NCBI GenBank assembly: GCA_934476235.1
Contig: CAKSNL010000003.1
Location: forward strand, 231,479 to 295,478
Reading direction: 5' to 3'
DNA: 64,000 nt
Source: an uncultured Clostridia bacterium
Lineage (GTDB): Bacteria > Bacillota > Clostridia > CAKSNL01 > HGM11501
In this document: positions 17,562-26,194 of the stretch, piece by piece
Layout: each line of letters opens with the position of its first letter
Numbering within the stretch: position 1 is the stretch's first letter
The notes under the pieces: model-generated
What the model was told of the DNA's origin: nothing
Databases searched by the model: none
Seen by the model: the letters and a program-made list of their open reading frames with translations, nothing else
Position numbers and translations under genes: made by a program

Positions 17562-18701
17562 CTACCTCATCAGTTCCAAAAGTGTTTTTATCAAAAAAAT
17601 ATATCTTTCTTTGTATGCGTAAGAAAGATCGTTTTTCTCGGCATTGCCGGATGCCGAAAGATTCACGGATGTTATGTACAGCCCGTTATTGTAGACGTCA
17701 ACGCTTCCCAAAATGTCTCCTTTTTCGACCGGAGCGTCGACTTTATCCTCTATGTTATATTTTAACGTAACCTCAAGCGGTGTCTCACATTCGCGCAGAG
17801 AAAGGCTCCTTTCCGGGGAATACAAAACGCGCTCCTTGCTGCCTGAAACCTCTATGCTTCCCGCCGCGGCGCCCTCTTTTAAAATGCTTTTAAGCGTTGT
17901 GTAATTTTCAAACGAATAGTCTAAAAGCTTTTTATGGTCGTTCCAGTCATCGGGGTCGTTTAGCGTCACAACTATCGTTTCAAGCTCCCCGCGGTCCGCT
18001 GCGGAAACAAGGCACCTTCCGGATTTTTTTGTATATCCCGTTTTCACTCCGACAGCCCCGTCATAGCTTTTCAGCATTTTGTTGTGGTTTTCGAGTGCCC
18101 TTCCCCAATCCTTGCCCTGCCACGGAATCGTGCACGATTTTGTGGAAACGATTTTCTTAAAGTCGTCATTGCGAAGAGCATACCTTGAAATAAGCGCAAG
18201 ATCGCGCGCCGTGGTATAGTGATTTATATCATCCAGACCGCTTGCTGTGACGCAGCTTGTGCTGACGGCGCCTGCCTTTTTGCACGTTTCGTTCATGAGC
18301 GACGAAAAAGCCTCCTCGCTTCCGGAAATATGCTCAGCAATCGCGACCGCCGCATCGTTTCCGGATTCGAGCATCAGGGAATACAAAAGCTCCGACAGCG
18401 TGAGCTTTTCCCCCGGTTCAAGCCATATGCTTGAGCCTTCAGTCCCCGCCGCATTGGCGGAAACGGTCACGATATCGTTAAGGTCTCCGTTTTCGATAGC
18501 GGTTATCGCCGTTATGATTTTAGTCGTGCTTGCCATCGGCAGCTTTTCGTCAGCGTTTTTTTCAAAAATAATCCCGAAGGTCTCAGCATCGACACAGATT
18601 GCCGCGCGCGCCGAAACCTCCGGTTCGCTTGCATAAGCTTTCGTCTGCATTGCAAGTACAATAAATAAACACAAAGCCAATTTCTTAAATATACCAATCA
18701 C
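17562..18701 (-). CDS. dacF: D-alanyl-D-alanine carboxypeptidase (DacF/PBP5-like)
   Basis: A 379-residue penicillin-binding protein that trims peptidoglycan stem peptides, often during sporulation. It has a signal peptide (about residues 1-24, ending AYA), and the active-site motifs STTK at 58-61, SGN at 113-115 and KTG at 220-222. A C-terminal PBP5-type beta domain and a hydrophobic tail follow. The predicted start is GTG with only a weak ribosome site, so a slightly different N-terminus is possible. It lies next to gerW and scpAB, a common clostridial neighbourhood. Confidence 0.93.
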   Translation of the reverse strand: MIGIFKKLALCLFIVLAMQTKAYASEPEVSARAAICVDAETFGIIFEKNADEKLPMASTTKIITAITAIENGDLNDIVTVSANAAGTEGSSIWLEPGEKLTLSELLYSLMLESGNDAAVAIAEHISGSEEAFSSLMNETCKKAGAVSTSCVTASGLDDINHYTTARDLALISRYALRNDDFKKIVSTKSCTIPWQGKDWGRALENHNKMLKSYDGAVGVKTGYTKKSGRCLVSAADRGELETIVVTLNDPDDWNDHKKLLDYSFENYTTLKSILKEGAAAGSIEVSGSKERVLYSPERSLSLRECETPLEVTLKYNIEDKVDAPVEKGDILGSVDVYNNGLYITSVNLSASGNAEKNDLSYAYKERYIFLIKTLLELMR

Positions 18702-18746
18702 CTGCCATACTTATATATATGCCGGTGAAAACGGATTTTGACTTAT

Positions 18747-19142
18747 TTATTCATCGTCCTCTTTGTTTTCTTTGATCAGCGAATTAATTTTGTCAATCAT
18801 TTTGGGTACAAACTCAAAAAGCTTGTCCACCGAAGTTGCCGAGCCGGACTCAATCGGAAGCATCTTTATCTGATCCGCTCCCACAACCAAAAATCCGACC
18901 GGCTTAATCGAAACGCCCGCTCCGCTTCCGCCGCCGAAGGGAGAATCCTCCGCCGACGATGAAACGCCCTTTATCGGGATGTTGGAGCCGCCGGCTCCGA
19001 ATCCGAACGCCACCTTCGAAACGGGAATAATCGTCGTCCCGTCGGGAGTCTGTACAGGATCCCCGATAATGGTGTTAACGTCCACCATTTCTTTAATGTT
19101 CTTCATTGACGATTCCATAAGTCCTTCAATGGGATGTGCCAT
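18747..19142 (-). CDS. gerW: Spore protein YtfJ / GerW family
   Basis: A 131-residue protein matching the GerW/YtfJ family: IEGLMESSMKNIKEMVDVNT at the start, then IIGDPVQTPDGTTIIPVSKV, a glycine-rich SVGFGAGG-like stretch and KPVGFLVVGADQIKMLPI. YtfJ is made in the forespore and is needed for normal germination in Bacillus. Its presence supports a spore-forming host. It lies between a DUF2953 gene and dacF. Confidence 0.92.
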   Translation of the reverse strand: MAHPIEGLMESSMKNIKEMVDVNTIIGDPVQTPDGTTIIPVSKVAFGFGAGGSNIPIKGVSSSAEDSPFGGGSGAGVSIKPVGFLVVGADQIKMLPIESGSATSVDKLFEFVPKMIDKINSLIKENKEDDE

Positions 19143-19159
19143 AAAAAATCAACCCTTTC

Positions 19160-19699
19160 TTACTCATATGATTTGTATTTTGTATAAAATTTAACCGCGG
19201 TATATATAGCCTTCGCGGCATTGGTTTTTATTACCGTGCAAAAGTCGGCGTTAAACACCGGCTCGTCCCCGTAATCCGGTTCAATCGTTATAACCGGGGG
19301 CTTTACAGTGAACACGCACGAAATAAGACCGATGAATTTATATATTTCCGCGTACGCGATTCCGACCAGAAAACCGGTTGCCGCCGCGTCCCCGCTCCCG
19401 AAGTGTGCGTCAAGCTTAAAGCTTTCGACCCTGACCGCCCGTTTTATCGCTCCTGAGGTTTCGTAAAGCGCCCCCACAATGTTCCATATTCTGTCGTACG
19501 GCTGCTTTTCTTCGGGCTTTTTGTCTTTTTCTTCTCCCGCGTCATTCTTCTTGGGGGCTCTTTTTTTACCCTTAAGCTTAAACGGTCCGAATTTTATTAT
19601 AAGTCCCGCTTTTTGGCTCTCGTACGATACGATCGCTCTCACCGGCATAAAGAGAAGGAGCGCCAAAAGTGCAATAAATACCGCTATGAATATAAGCAT
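19160..19699 (-). CDS. DUF2953 domain protein
   Basis: A 179-residue protein with an N-terminal membrane helix (about residues 1-20), a Lys-rich stretch (residues ~45-66) and a C-terminal domain with IKRAVRVESFKLDAHFGSGDAAATG, the hallmark of DUF2953. Members nearly always sit beside ytfJ/gerW in spore-formers, as here, so a role with the spore protein is inferred. The molecular function is unknown. Confidence 0.85.
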   Translation of the reverse strand: MLIFIAVFIALLALLLFMPVRAIVSYESQKAGLIIKFGPFKLKGKKRAPKKNDAGEEKDKKPEEKQPYDRIWNIVGALYETSGAIKRAVRVESFKLDAHFGSGDAAATGFLVGIAYAEIYKFIGLISCVFTVKPPVITIEPDYGDEPVFNADFCTVIKTNAAKAIYTAVKFYTKYKSYE

Positions 19700-19722
19700 A
19701 GCTTAAACACACCCTTTTAAAA

Positions 19723-20292
19723 TCATTCTTCCTCTGTGCCGGAGTCTATCTTAAGCTGATCGTTCTCCTCTGTCTCAAGCTCCTTGTAAAGCTCGCCGAT
19801 ATCGGGAAGCTCACCCAAATTGCGAAGCCCGAATACCCTCAAAAATTCCTTGGTGGTTGAATAAAGCGACGGTCTTCCCGGCGCGTCGGACGTGCCGGAT
19901 TGCTCAATAAGACCGCACATTACAAGGCGGCTTACAGAGCTCGAACTGTCAACGCCCCTTATATAGTCGATCTGGCTTCTTGTAACGGGCTGCCTGTACG
20001 CGACAATGGATAGAACCTCCAGCGCCGCATGCGAAAGCGGAGCGTTTCTTTTCGGCTCCGTAACACGTCTTACATATTCGTAATATTCCTTTTTCGTCTT
20101 AAGCTGGAGATCGTCGTCTATCCTTATTATCGTGATTCCGCCATCTTCATACTTTTCAGATAACATGGAGGCGATTTTTTCAACCTCGTCAGAGTCGGTC
20201 TCCAAAGCCTGGGCTATATCGCTTATTGCAACGCTTTCGCCCGAGGCAAATAAGATAGCCTCCAGCGCTGCCGTTTTTTCGTTATCCGTCAT
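19723..20292 (-). CDS. scpB: Segregation and condensation protein B
   Basis: A 189-residue winged-helix protein that links ScpA and SMC in the bacterial condensin complex. It has the family features AALEAILFASGE at the start, SHAALEVLSIVAYRQPVTRS in the middle and an acidic C-terminal tail. The stop of scpA overlaps its start by 4 bases. Confidence 0.96.
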   Translation of the reverse strand: MTDNEKTAALEAILFASGESVAISDIAQALETDSDEVEKIASMLSEKYEDGGITIIRIDDDLQLKTKKEYYEYVRRVTEPKRNAPLSHAALEVLSIVAYRQPVTRSQIDYIRGVDSSSSVSRLVMCGLIEQSGTSDAPGRPSLYSTTKEFLRVFGLRNLGELPDIGELYKELETEENDQLKIDSGTEEE

Positions 20293-21005
20293 TTTTCCAC
20301 CCCGCCGTCCGTTATGGTAATCCCGTCGCTGTCTTCATAAAATCTGACCTTGCTTAGCTTGATAAGCTCAAGCAATGCCAAAAATGATGCGACGCGTTCG
20401 CTTTTTGTGCCTTTAAACAAGTCCTTGTATTTCATTTTGGTTTTTCGCTTTATGCTTTTTAATATATCCTTAACTTTGGAAAAAATACTAACCGGTTTTC
20501 TTATAACCGCTTCTTTTATGTTTTCCTTTGACGGAGGGCGCAAAAGCGCCTTTCTTTCCGAAAGCGCAAAAAGCGATTTTAAGAGCTTGTCCTTATCTAT
20601 CGGTGCAAGCGGCTTTGACGGGAACTTTATCTGCTCGGCAATCTTGAAAAATGTATATTTCGATTCAAACTGCCTGTCCGCTATTTTGTCCGCCGTAAGC
20701 TTTATAAGCTTGTACTCCTTAAGCCTGTCTATAAGGTTTAAGGCAGTATCGTCCTCTTTCGTCTCCTCCTCGTGCCGCGGCAAAAGGAACTTGGACTTGA
20801 TATATAAAAGCTCTGAGGCAATGACTAAAAATTCGCTCGAAAAATCAATGTTTTCTTTTTTCCAGCGCTCAATATAGTAAAAATACTGGTCCGTTATCTC
20901 GGCAAGGGAAACATCGACAATAGAGAGCTTGTTCTTGCTGATTAAGTGGAGCAAAAGGTCAAGCGGTCCCTCAAAATCTTCCGATTTGAATATTACAGGT
21001 TCCAA
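20289..21005 (-). CDS. scpA: Segregation and condensation protein A
   Basis: A 238-residue kleisin of the SMC-ScpAB condensin. The N-terminus has the family signature FEGPLDLLLHLI, then IADITDQYFYYI-like sequence and SEFLVIASELLYIKSKFLLP. The C-terminal helix-turn-helix that binds SMC is present (ATSFLALLELIKLSKVRF-like). It is translationally coupled to scpB and lies 12 bases after lysA. Confidence 0.96.
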   Translation of the reverse strand: MEPVIFKSEDFEGPLDLLLHLISKNKLSIVDVSLAEITDQYFYYIERWKKENIDFSSEFLVIASELLYIKSKFLLPRHEEETKEDDTALNLIDRLKEYKLIKLTADKIADRQFESKYTFFKIAEQIKFPSKPLAPIDKDKLLKSLFALSERKALLRPPSKENIKEAVIRKPVSIFSKVKDILKSIKRKTKMKYKDLFKGTKSERVASFLALLELIKLSKVRFYEDSDGITITDGGVEK

Positions 21006-21017
21006 TTATTCATCCCC

Positions 21018-22301
21018 TCAAACGTCATATCTTAACATATCCTCGTACGTTTCGCGGCGCAGTGCGACGCGTGACTCCTCCCCGCGGACAAAAACTATGG
21101 GCGCTCGCGGCACTCTGTTATAGTTGCTTGCCATGGAGTAGTTATAAGCGCCGGTTGCCAGCACCGCAAGAATATCGCCGCTCTTCACTTCTCCGAGCGC
21201 GATATCTTCGCCCAGCATATCTCCCGATTCGCAGCACTTTCCGCACACCGTCACCTTTTTATCCTTCGGCTGACCGCACCTTCCCTCAATAAGAAAGGTG
21301 TACTTTGCTCCGTACAGAATGTAGCGCGGATTGTCGCCCATTCCGCCGTCGACCGACACGTATGTCCGGATTCCGGGAATCTCCTTGACTCCTCCGACCT
21401 TATACAGTGTCACTCCTGCGGGACCTGCGATTGCCCTTCCCGGCTCAAAGCCCAAGTGTATAAGCGCTTTTTTCTCTTTTTCCCGGCGGTCCTTAACATA
21501 TGTTAAGACCGGCTTTAATATTTCGTCATAGGAAAGCGGATTGTCCTCCTCCGAATACTTTATGCCGAACCCTCCTCCGAGAACAAGCTCGGAAAACTCC
21601 CGTTTGTGCTTTATTTCCTGTTCGTTAATAAAATCCAGCATAACCTTCGCCGCTTCGGCAAAAGGCTCCGGCTGAAATATCTGCGAGCCGATATGGCAGT
21701 GAAAACCGCAAAGCTCGACATTGCAAAGCTTTAACGCCTCGGCGGTAATGCTGTCCGCCGCCCCCGTAGCGATTGCAGACCCGAACTTTGAATCAATCTG
21801 CCCGGTCTTTATAAATTCGTGCGTGTGCGCCTCCACCCCCGGTGTTATCCTTAAAAGAATCTTCTGGCGGATTCCGGCTTCCTTCGCACATTCGTTAAGG
21901 CGAATAAGCTCCTCCGGATTATCGACAATGAACTTTCCGACGCGGTACATGACGCCGAGCCTTATCTCCTCATCGGTCTTGTTATTCCCGTGGTAGTGAA
22001 TTTTCTCCATGGGAAATCCCGCGCTTTTCGCGGTATAAAGCTCCCCGCCCGACACACAGTCGAGCCCGAGACCTTCACTGTCCGCAATTTTGCACATTTC
22101 CTTTATGCAGAGCGCCTTTGAAGCGTATGTAACGGTCCCGTTTGAATCATAGTACTTATCTATCGCCCCTTTTAACGCTCTTGCGTTTTCGCGGACAACC
22201 TCCTCATCCATTACATATAAGGGCGTGCCGTACTTCTCCGCAAGATGCGAAGCCGTTAACGAGCCGATATAAAGATGTCCGTTTTTTACACTGATTGACA
22301 T
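21018..22301 (-). CDS. lysA: Diaminopimelate decarboxylase
   Basis: Converts meso-diaminopimelate to lysine using PLP. The 427-residue protein has the PLP lysine at residue 62 (TYASKALC), the HIGSQ motif, GGGFGIKY, the EPGR phosphate-binding motif, and the C-terminal CGKCCESGD and GAYNYSMASNYN substrate blocks. Full length. Its promoter at 22342-22370 is near consensus. Confidence 0.97.
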   Translation of the reverse strand: MSISVKNGHLYIGSLTASHLAEKYGTPLYVMDEEVVRENARALKGAIDKYYDSNGTVTYASKALCIKEMCKIADSEGLGLDCVSGGELYTAKSAGFPMEKIHYHGNNKTDEEIRLGVMYRVGKFIVDNPEELIRLNECAKEAGIRQKILLRITPGVEAHTHEFIKTGQIDSKFGSAIATGAADSITAEALKLCNVELCGFHCHIGSQIFQPEPFAEAAKVMLDFINEQEIKHKREFSELVLGGGFGIKYSEEDNPLSYDEILKPVLTYVKDRREKEKKALIHLGFEPGRAIAGPAGVTLYKVGGVKEIPGIRTYVSVDGGMGDNPRYILYGAKYTFLIEGRCGQPKDKKVTVCGKCCESGDMLGEDIALGEVKSGDILAVLATGAYNYSMASNYNRVPRAPIVFVRGEESRVALRRETYEDMLRYDV

Positions 22302-22341
22302 AATCCATCATCCTCAAAATCAAAGCTGCTATATATGATTA

Positions 22342-22370
22342 ATTTTACCACACAATAAGTATTTTGTCAA
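22342..22370 (-). promoter_or_regulatory. Promoter of lysA
   Basis: Perfect TTGACA (complement of 22365-22370), 17-base spacer and TAAAAT (complement of 22342-22347), about 40 bases before the lysA ATG. Confidence 0.85.
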
Positions 22371-22516
22371 ATAATAACCCCTTATAAAAAGTTCACATTT
22401 TATTTTTATTTTAGATATAGTTAATTCATAATCATAATGTATAATAAAATTGTAAAGCAAAAGAAATACGCTTTACAAAGTTTTTCATTTTCCTCTCCTA
22501 TATCTCATTTGGATGC

Positions 22517-22552
22517 AAACGCACAGTTTTCCCCAACTGTGCGTTTTGCTTT
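22517..22552 (+). terminator. Orphan terminator-like hairpin upstream of the RluA gene
   Basis: A perfect 12-base stem (AAACGCACAGTT at 22517-22528, complement at 22535-22546), loop TTCCCC, followed by TGCTTTTT. No plus-strand gene lies upstream, so either a short RNA or a leader transcript ends here. Confidence 0.6.
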
Positions 22553-22566
22553 TTAAATTCTTTTTG

Positions 22567-22595
22567 TTGCTTTTTATGCTATTATATGCTAAAAT
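22567..22595 (+). promoter_or_regulatory. Promoter of the RluA-type gene
   Basis: TTGCTT (22567-22572), 17-base spacer, TAAAAT (22590-22595), 31 bases before the ATG at 22627 and just after the orphan hairpin. Confidence 0.6.
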
Positions 22596-22626
22596 AGACA
22601 AAGTGTTATTGATACGGAGAGTAATT

Positions 22627-23535
22627 ATGAGAAGCTTTACGTTAAATGCCGATGATGCAGGTCAGAGGCTTGACAAATATATACTGAAAATAACCGAAAT
22701 GCCGCGCTCGCTTATATATAAGTATATCAGAACGGGTCATATCAAGGTAAACAAAAAGAAAAAGGATGCCGGCTATTTTCTCTCGGAGGGCGATGTTGTC
22801 GCTCTTTTTATTGACGACAGCCTTTTCAAGTCGGAAAAAAGCGCTTTTTTGACCCATCCTCTCGACATAGTTTATGAGTCTGACGATATTATAGCCGTAA
22901 ACAAGCCGTCCGGAATGAAGAGCCAGCCGGACCGCCCGGGCGACGGCGCGCTTTCCGAATATATAAAGGGGTATCTTTTTTCAAAGGGCGAATACCTCCC
23001 CGAAGGCGGACATTCCTTCTCGCCCGCTCTTTGCAACAGGCTTGACGTTAATACCTCGGGCATTGTGCTTGCGGCAAAAAATGCCGAAAGCTTAAGAATA
23101 TTAAACGAAAAGATAAAAAACAAGGAAGTTGAAAAATACTACCATTGCATAGTGCGCGGAACGCCTCCGGAAAAAAGCGGAATCCTTGAAGGGTATATAT
23201 TAAAAGACCGCGCAAAAAACAAGTCGGTTATAAAAAAAGAAGAGTTCCCCGATTCGAAATATGTCAAGACCGGGTACCGCGTTATCCGCTCATCAGGCGG
23301 GCGCTCGCTTATCGATATAACGCTCTATACGGGAAGGTCACACCAGATACGCGCGCACATGGCGTCTGTCGGCTGCCCGATAGAGGGCGACTTTAAGTAC
23401 GGCGGCGGAGAAGGAACGCAAAAGCTTTGCGCATATAAGCTGGTTTTTAATTTTTCGGACAGCGGAGGAAAGCTCTCGTATCTTAAAGGAAAAACGCTTG
23501 AGATAACTCCTTATTTTGACAAAGAGGTGCAGTAA
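22627..23535 (+). CDS. RluA-family pseudouridine synthase
   Basis: A 302-residue enzyme that isomerises uridine in rRNA or tRNA. An S4 RNA-binding domain covers about residues 12-70 (QRLDKYILKI, IKVNKKKKDAGYFL), and the catalytic domain carries the RluA signature CNRLDVNTSGIVLAAK, whose aspartate is the nucleophile, and GRSHQIRAHM. The ATG at 22627 has GGAG a few bases upstream; the frame extends upstream to 22513 through the promoter and hairpin, which I exclude. It is followed one base later by a methyltransferase gene. Confidence 0.92.
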   Translation: MRSFTLNADDAGQRLDKYILKITEMPRSLIYKYIRTGHIKVNKKKKDAGYFLSEGDVVALFIDDSLFKSEKSAFLTHPLDIVYESDDIIAVNKPSGMKSQPDRPGDGALSEYIKGYLFSKGEYLPEGGHSFSPALCNRLDVNTSGIVLAAKNAESLRILNEKIKNKEVEKYYHCIVRGTPPEKSGILEGYILKDRAKNKSVIKKEEFPDSKYVKTGYRVIRSSGGRSLIDITLYTGRSHQIRAHMASVGCPIEGDFKYGGGEGTQKLCAYKLVFNFSDSGGKLSYLKGKTLEITPYFDKEVQ

Positions 23536-23536
23536 A

Positions 23537-24397
23537 ATGAATTTGGCGAACGAATGGAAAGATTATGAGATATTAGACCTTTACAGCGGCGAAAAGGTCG
23601 AACGGTGGGGCGATATCATGCTCATCCGTCCCGATCCTCAGGTTATATGGCCCAAAACAGATAATACCGAGTGGGAGAAAAAGGCATATGCCAGATATAT
23701 AAGGTCTTCCTCCGGAGGCGGAAGCTGGGAATATTACAAAAAGCTACCCGAAAAATGGCGGATAAATTATAAAGACCTTTCTTTCTATATAAAGCCGATG
23801 GGCTTTAAGCATACCGGGCTTTTCCCTGAGCAGGCGGTTAACTGGGACTATATGATAGATAAAATTAAAAAAGCCGGACGCCCCATACGGGTGCTTAACC
23901 TTTTCGCCTACACCGGCGGAGCGACGGTTGCATGTGTATCGGCGGGCGCTTTTGTCTGCCATGTTGACAGTTCAAAGGGAATGACCGCATGGGCGAAGGA
24001 AAACATCGCTTTATCGGGACTTTCGGATAAGCCGATGCGCTTTATAGTGGACGATGTGAGAAAATTCGTCGAGCGCGAAATAAGGCGCGGAAACACTTAT
24101 GACGCGATAGTCATGGATCCCCCCTCATACGGGCGCGGCGCGGGAAAAGAAGTGTGGAGCCTGGAAACCGACCTTTATGACCTTGTGGCTCTTTGCTCAG
24201 GCGTCCTTTCCGACAATCCTTTATTTTTCCTTATCAATTCATACACCACGGGGCTTTCCCCCACGGTGCTTGAAAACATACTCGGCATAAACCTTTCGCG
24301 TTTTAAGGGGAAAATAACCTCCGGCGAAGTCGGACTTCCTGTCACGGGCTCCGATCTCATACTCCCTTGCGGAATATTCGGAAGATGGGAAGCATAA
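23537..24397 (+). CDS. RlmI/RlmK-type rRNA methyltransferase (COG1092)
   Basis: A 286-residue class I SAM methyltransferase. The SAM motif is VLNLFAYTGGATVACVSAG, with the acidic post-I residue in HVDSSKGM, and the catalytic/substrate motif MDPPSYGRG. The pattern matches the COG1092 cytosine-5/guanine-N2 rRNA methyltransferase family but the N-terminal PUA domain of RlmI is not evident. The ATG at 23537 follows the previous stop by one base and has AGAGGTG 9 bases upstream; an upstream frame to 23516 is inside the RluA gene. Confidence 0.85.
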   Translation: MNLANEWKDYEILDLYSGEKVERWGDIMLIRPDPQVIWPKTDNTEWEKKAYARYIRSSSGGGSWEYYKKLPEKWRINYKDLSFYIKPMGFKHTGLFPEQAVNWDYMIDKIKKAGRPIRVLNLFAYTGGATVACVSAGAFVCHVDSSKGMTAWAKENIALSGLSDKPMRFIVDDVRKFVEREIRRGNTYDAIVMDPPSYGRGAGKEVWSLETDLYDLVALCSGVLSDNPLFFLINSYTTGLSPTVLENILGINLSRFKGKITSGEVGLPVTGSDLILPCGIFGRWEA

Positions 24398-24434
24398 AAA
24401 CATCGGGTGTACTTAAAGTACACCCGATGTTTTT
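24396..24434. terminator. Bidirectional terminator between the rRNA methyltransferase and GH127
   Basis: A perfect 19-base inverted repeat (24396-24414 with 24416-24434) with a GGGTGTACTT-type GC-rich core and A/T runs at both ends. The methyltransferase stop codon lies within the left arm. It serves convergent genes. Confidence 0.92.
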
Positions 24435-26052
24435 ATTTGCACAGAATCCACTCTGTATATTCATCGTCAGGATTCATCTTTGCAGCCGAGGCATAGTCGG
24501 AAAGCGAAAGGTCGCCTGAGTCAAACTCGATGTTATGTTTTGTGTCCTTGTTTCGGACAAATTTCCCGCCGCAGTCCTTTGCGCCGTAAATGTCGGAATT
24601 TATATCGGAATCCGGAACCATGACGAGCGGACCGAAGGAAAAACCGGCATATTTTTTTCCGTCTATATTCACATCTTCTTTTTCAATCTGCATGTCAAGG
24701 CAAAGCGTTACCTCGTCCCCGTCTTTTATGCCGAGAGTGACATATCCGCCGCTTTCGGGAGCAAAACTTTCCTTGCCGTTTACATTAATACTGTATTTTT
24801 TACACCATGACGGGATGCGGAGTTTCAAGCTCTTTTCACTTGCCCCGGTGACAAAAAAGCTTATCTTTCCGTCAAAGGGGTATTCAGTCTTTTCTTCGAT
24901 TCTGACCCCATTGCTTTCCCACACCGCCGGAGCGTAGATGGCGGGAATTACGGTGTTTTCGTCCTCTGTAAAAAGAAGCTCGGGAAGCCGGCTGATGAAA
25001 TTATATCCGCGGTATCTGCAGCATTTATAGGGATCCTGCCCCGACGTCCTCGTAACTCTTTTGCCGAAGTTCGGCTGATAATACGCAAAATCAGCGTTTT
25101 TATCGTCAAATGAGCCCATTATGTGGTTAAAAAGCGACCTCTCCGCCGCGTCGATGTATTTTATATCGCCTGTCGCCTTATATAAAAGCAGTGAAAACTC
25201 CGCCCACCCGACAGAGACGCACGTTTCGTTCGGGTGAATGTCAAGCGGTAAAAAGCACGGCGTGTTCCCCTCCGGAATCCACTTTTCCGCATTTGTTCCG
25301 TTTCCGGGACGGCGTATCTGTGTTTTCTTAAGCTCATCCCAGTATTTTTCTGCGCCCTTAATGCACTCTGAATCCTTGGAGCTGTCATAATAAAAGAGCA
25401 TGCCGATAAGGATGATAAAATTCTCGATTCCTTTTTTGCTCCTTAAGTCAAAAATGCTTTCAAAATCGAAAAAATTATTTCCGGAAGTTTTTAATCTTCT
25501 TAAAATATACTTTGTAAATTCGGCGTAAATGACATCGTCCGTCACGTCATAAAGTCCGGGAAGCGTCAGAAGAAATGAGGCATTCTGCGTTCCGTCGTTA
25601 AATGCGTCCATAATATTGTCTTTTTCGGACAAATAATGAGCGGCAATGTTTTTCGCGCATTTTTCCGCCGCATTAAGCGCGGCTTTTCTCCGTGTGGTTT
25701 TATAGTAACTCAAAAGACCGTATACGGTGAACGTCTGATTCCAGACGGAAAATTTCTGCCATTCATCCTCTTTCGGGTACCCTCCGAGGTAACCGTCCGC
25801 ATGCTGGTTTTCGATGATACAGTCAACCAGCCCGTCAGCCTTTTTAAGAAGACTTTCATCATGAGTCAGATCATAAAAATTCATGCATGTGTCTAAATAT
25901 TTTCCGGCAAATTCGCTTTCCGCAAAGTGGTGATACTCCCTGTGATCGCCGATATATGCCTTTTTATGCACTTCGGGATCGATGCTTTTTTCAAAGCTTT
26001 CCAGGCATTTGTCAAAAGCTTTTTTGAGAAATCCGTTTTTAAGTTCCGTCAT
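24433..26052 (-). CDS. GH127-like beta-L-arabinofuranosidase / DUF1680 glycoside hydrolase
   Basis: A 539-residue protein with the (alpha/alpha)6 barrel fold of glycoside hydrolase family 127. The zinc-cysteine active site of HypBA1-type enzymes is preserved: a Glu-x-Cys in NETCVSVG (about residue 285) and a Cys-Cys pair in KCCRYRG (about residue 344), the second matching the nucleophile cysteine region. The neighbourhood is altered from the usual CCPPN to CCRYRG. C-terminal beta-sandwich follows. No signal peptide, so it acts on short oligosaccharides inside the cell. Start ATG at 26052 has AAGGAGG 9 bases upstream. Confidence 0.82.
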   Translation of the reverse strand: MTELKNGFLKKAFDKCLESFEKSIDPEVHKKAYIGDHREYHHFAESEFAGKYLDTCMNFYDLTHDESLLKKADGLVDCIIENQHADGYLGGYPKEDEWQKFSVWNQTFTVYGLLSYYKTTRRKAALNAAEKCAKNIAAHYLSEKDNIMDAFNDGTQNASFLLTLPGLYDVTDDVIYAEFTKYILRRLKTSGNNFFDFESIFDLRSKKGIENFIILIGMLFYYDSSKDSECIKGAEKYWDELKKTQIRRPGNGTNAEKWIPEGNTPCFLPLDIHPNETCVSVGWAEFSLLLYKATGDIKYIDAAERSLFNHIMGSFDDKNADFAYYQPNFGKRVTRTSGQDPYKCCRYRGYNFISRLPELLFTEDENTVIPAIYAPAVWESNGVRIEEKTEYPFDGKISFFVTGASEKSLKLRIPSWCKKYSINVNGKESFAPESGGYVTLGIKDGDEVTLCLDMQIEKEDVNIDGKKYAGFSFGPLVMVPDSDINSDIYGAKDCGGKFVRNKDTKHNIEFDSGDLSLSDYASAAKMNPDDEYTEWILCK

Positions 26053-26074
26053 AACAACCGCCCTCCTTTTGATA

Positions 26075-26103
26075 ATTATACTTAAATATATGATATAAAA
26101 CAA
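26075..26103 (-). promoter_or_regulatory. Promoter of the GH127 gene
   Basis: Minus strand TTGTTT (complement of 26098-26103), 17-base spacer and perfect TATAAT (complement of 26075-26080). The -35 and spacer carry the element TTTTATATCA (complement of 26091-26100). Confidence 0.75.
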
Positions 26104-26158
26104 TATCATATATTATATTTTTTCGTATTTTATGATACATTATTGACATTTTATATCA
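26091..26158. promoter_or_regulatory. Paired 10-base inverted elements in the GH127/rpiR promoters
   Basis: TGATATAAAA at 26091-26100 and its exact complement TTTTATATCA at 26149-26158 flank the shared intergenic centre. Read in the direction of transcription, each promoter contains the same TTTTATATCA at or just after its -35 box. The symmetry suggests binding sites for the adjacent RpiR regulator. This is inference from position and symmetry. Confidence 0.6.
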
Positions 26159-26171
26159 CAAATGTTAATAT
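26143..26171 (+). promoter_or_regulatory. Promoter of rpiR
   Basis: Perfect TTGACA (26143-26148), 17-base spacer containing TTTTATATCA, then TAATAT (26166-26171), 23 bases before the ATG at 26195. Confidence 0.75.
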
Positions 26172-26194
26172 TAAGAGCGTAAGGAGTGGATAGC

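Larger units (their letters stand above)
22302..22626. promoter_or_regulatory. Intergenic region between lysA and the RluA gene
   Basis: A 325-base divergent region with no gene. It holds the lysA promoter (minus: TTGACA at 22365-22370, TAAAAT at 22342-22347, 17-base spacer) and the RluA promoter (plus: TTGCTT at 22567-22572, TAAAAT at 22590-22595, 17-base spacer). Between them are two hairpins, TTGTAAAGC/GCTTTACAA (22450-22458 and 22470-22478) followed by five T, and a stronger one at 22517-22546. Confidence 0.75.

Noticed and set aside
22513..22626. N-terminal extension of the RluA gene
   Set aside because: Contains the promoter and a terminator hairpin; the ATG at 22627 has the ribosome site.
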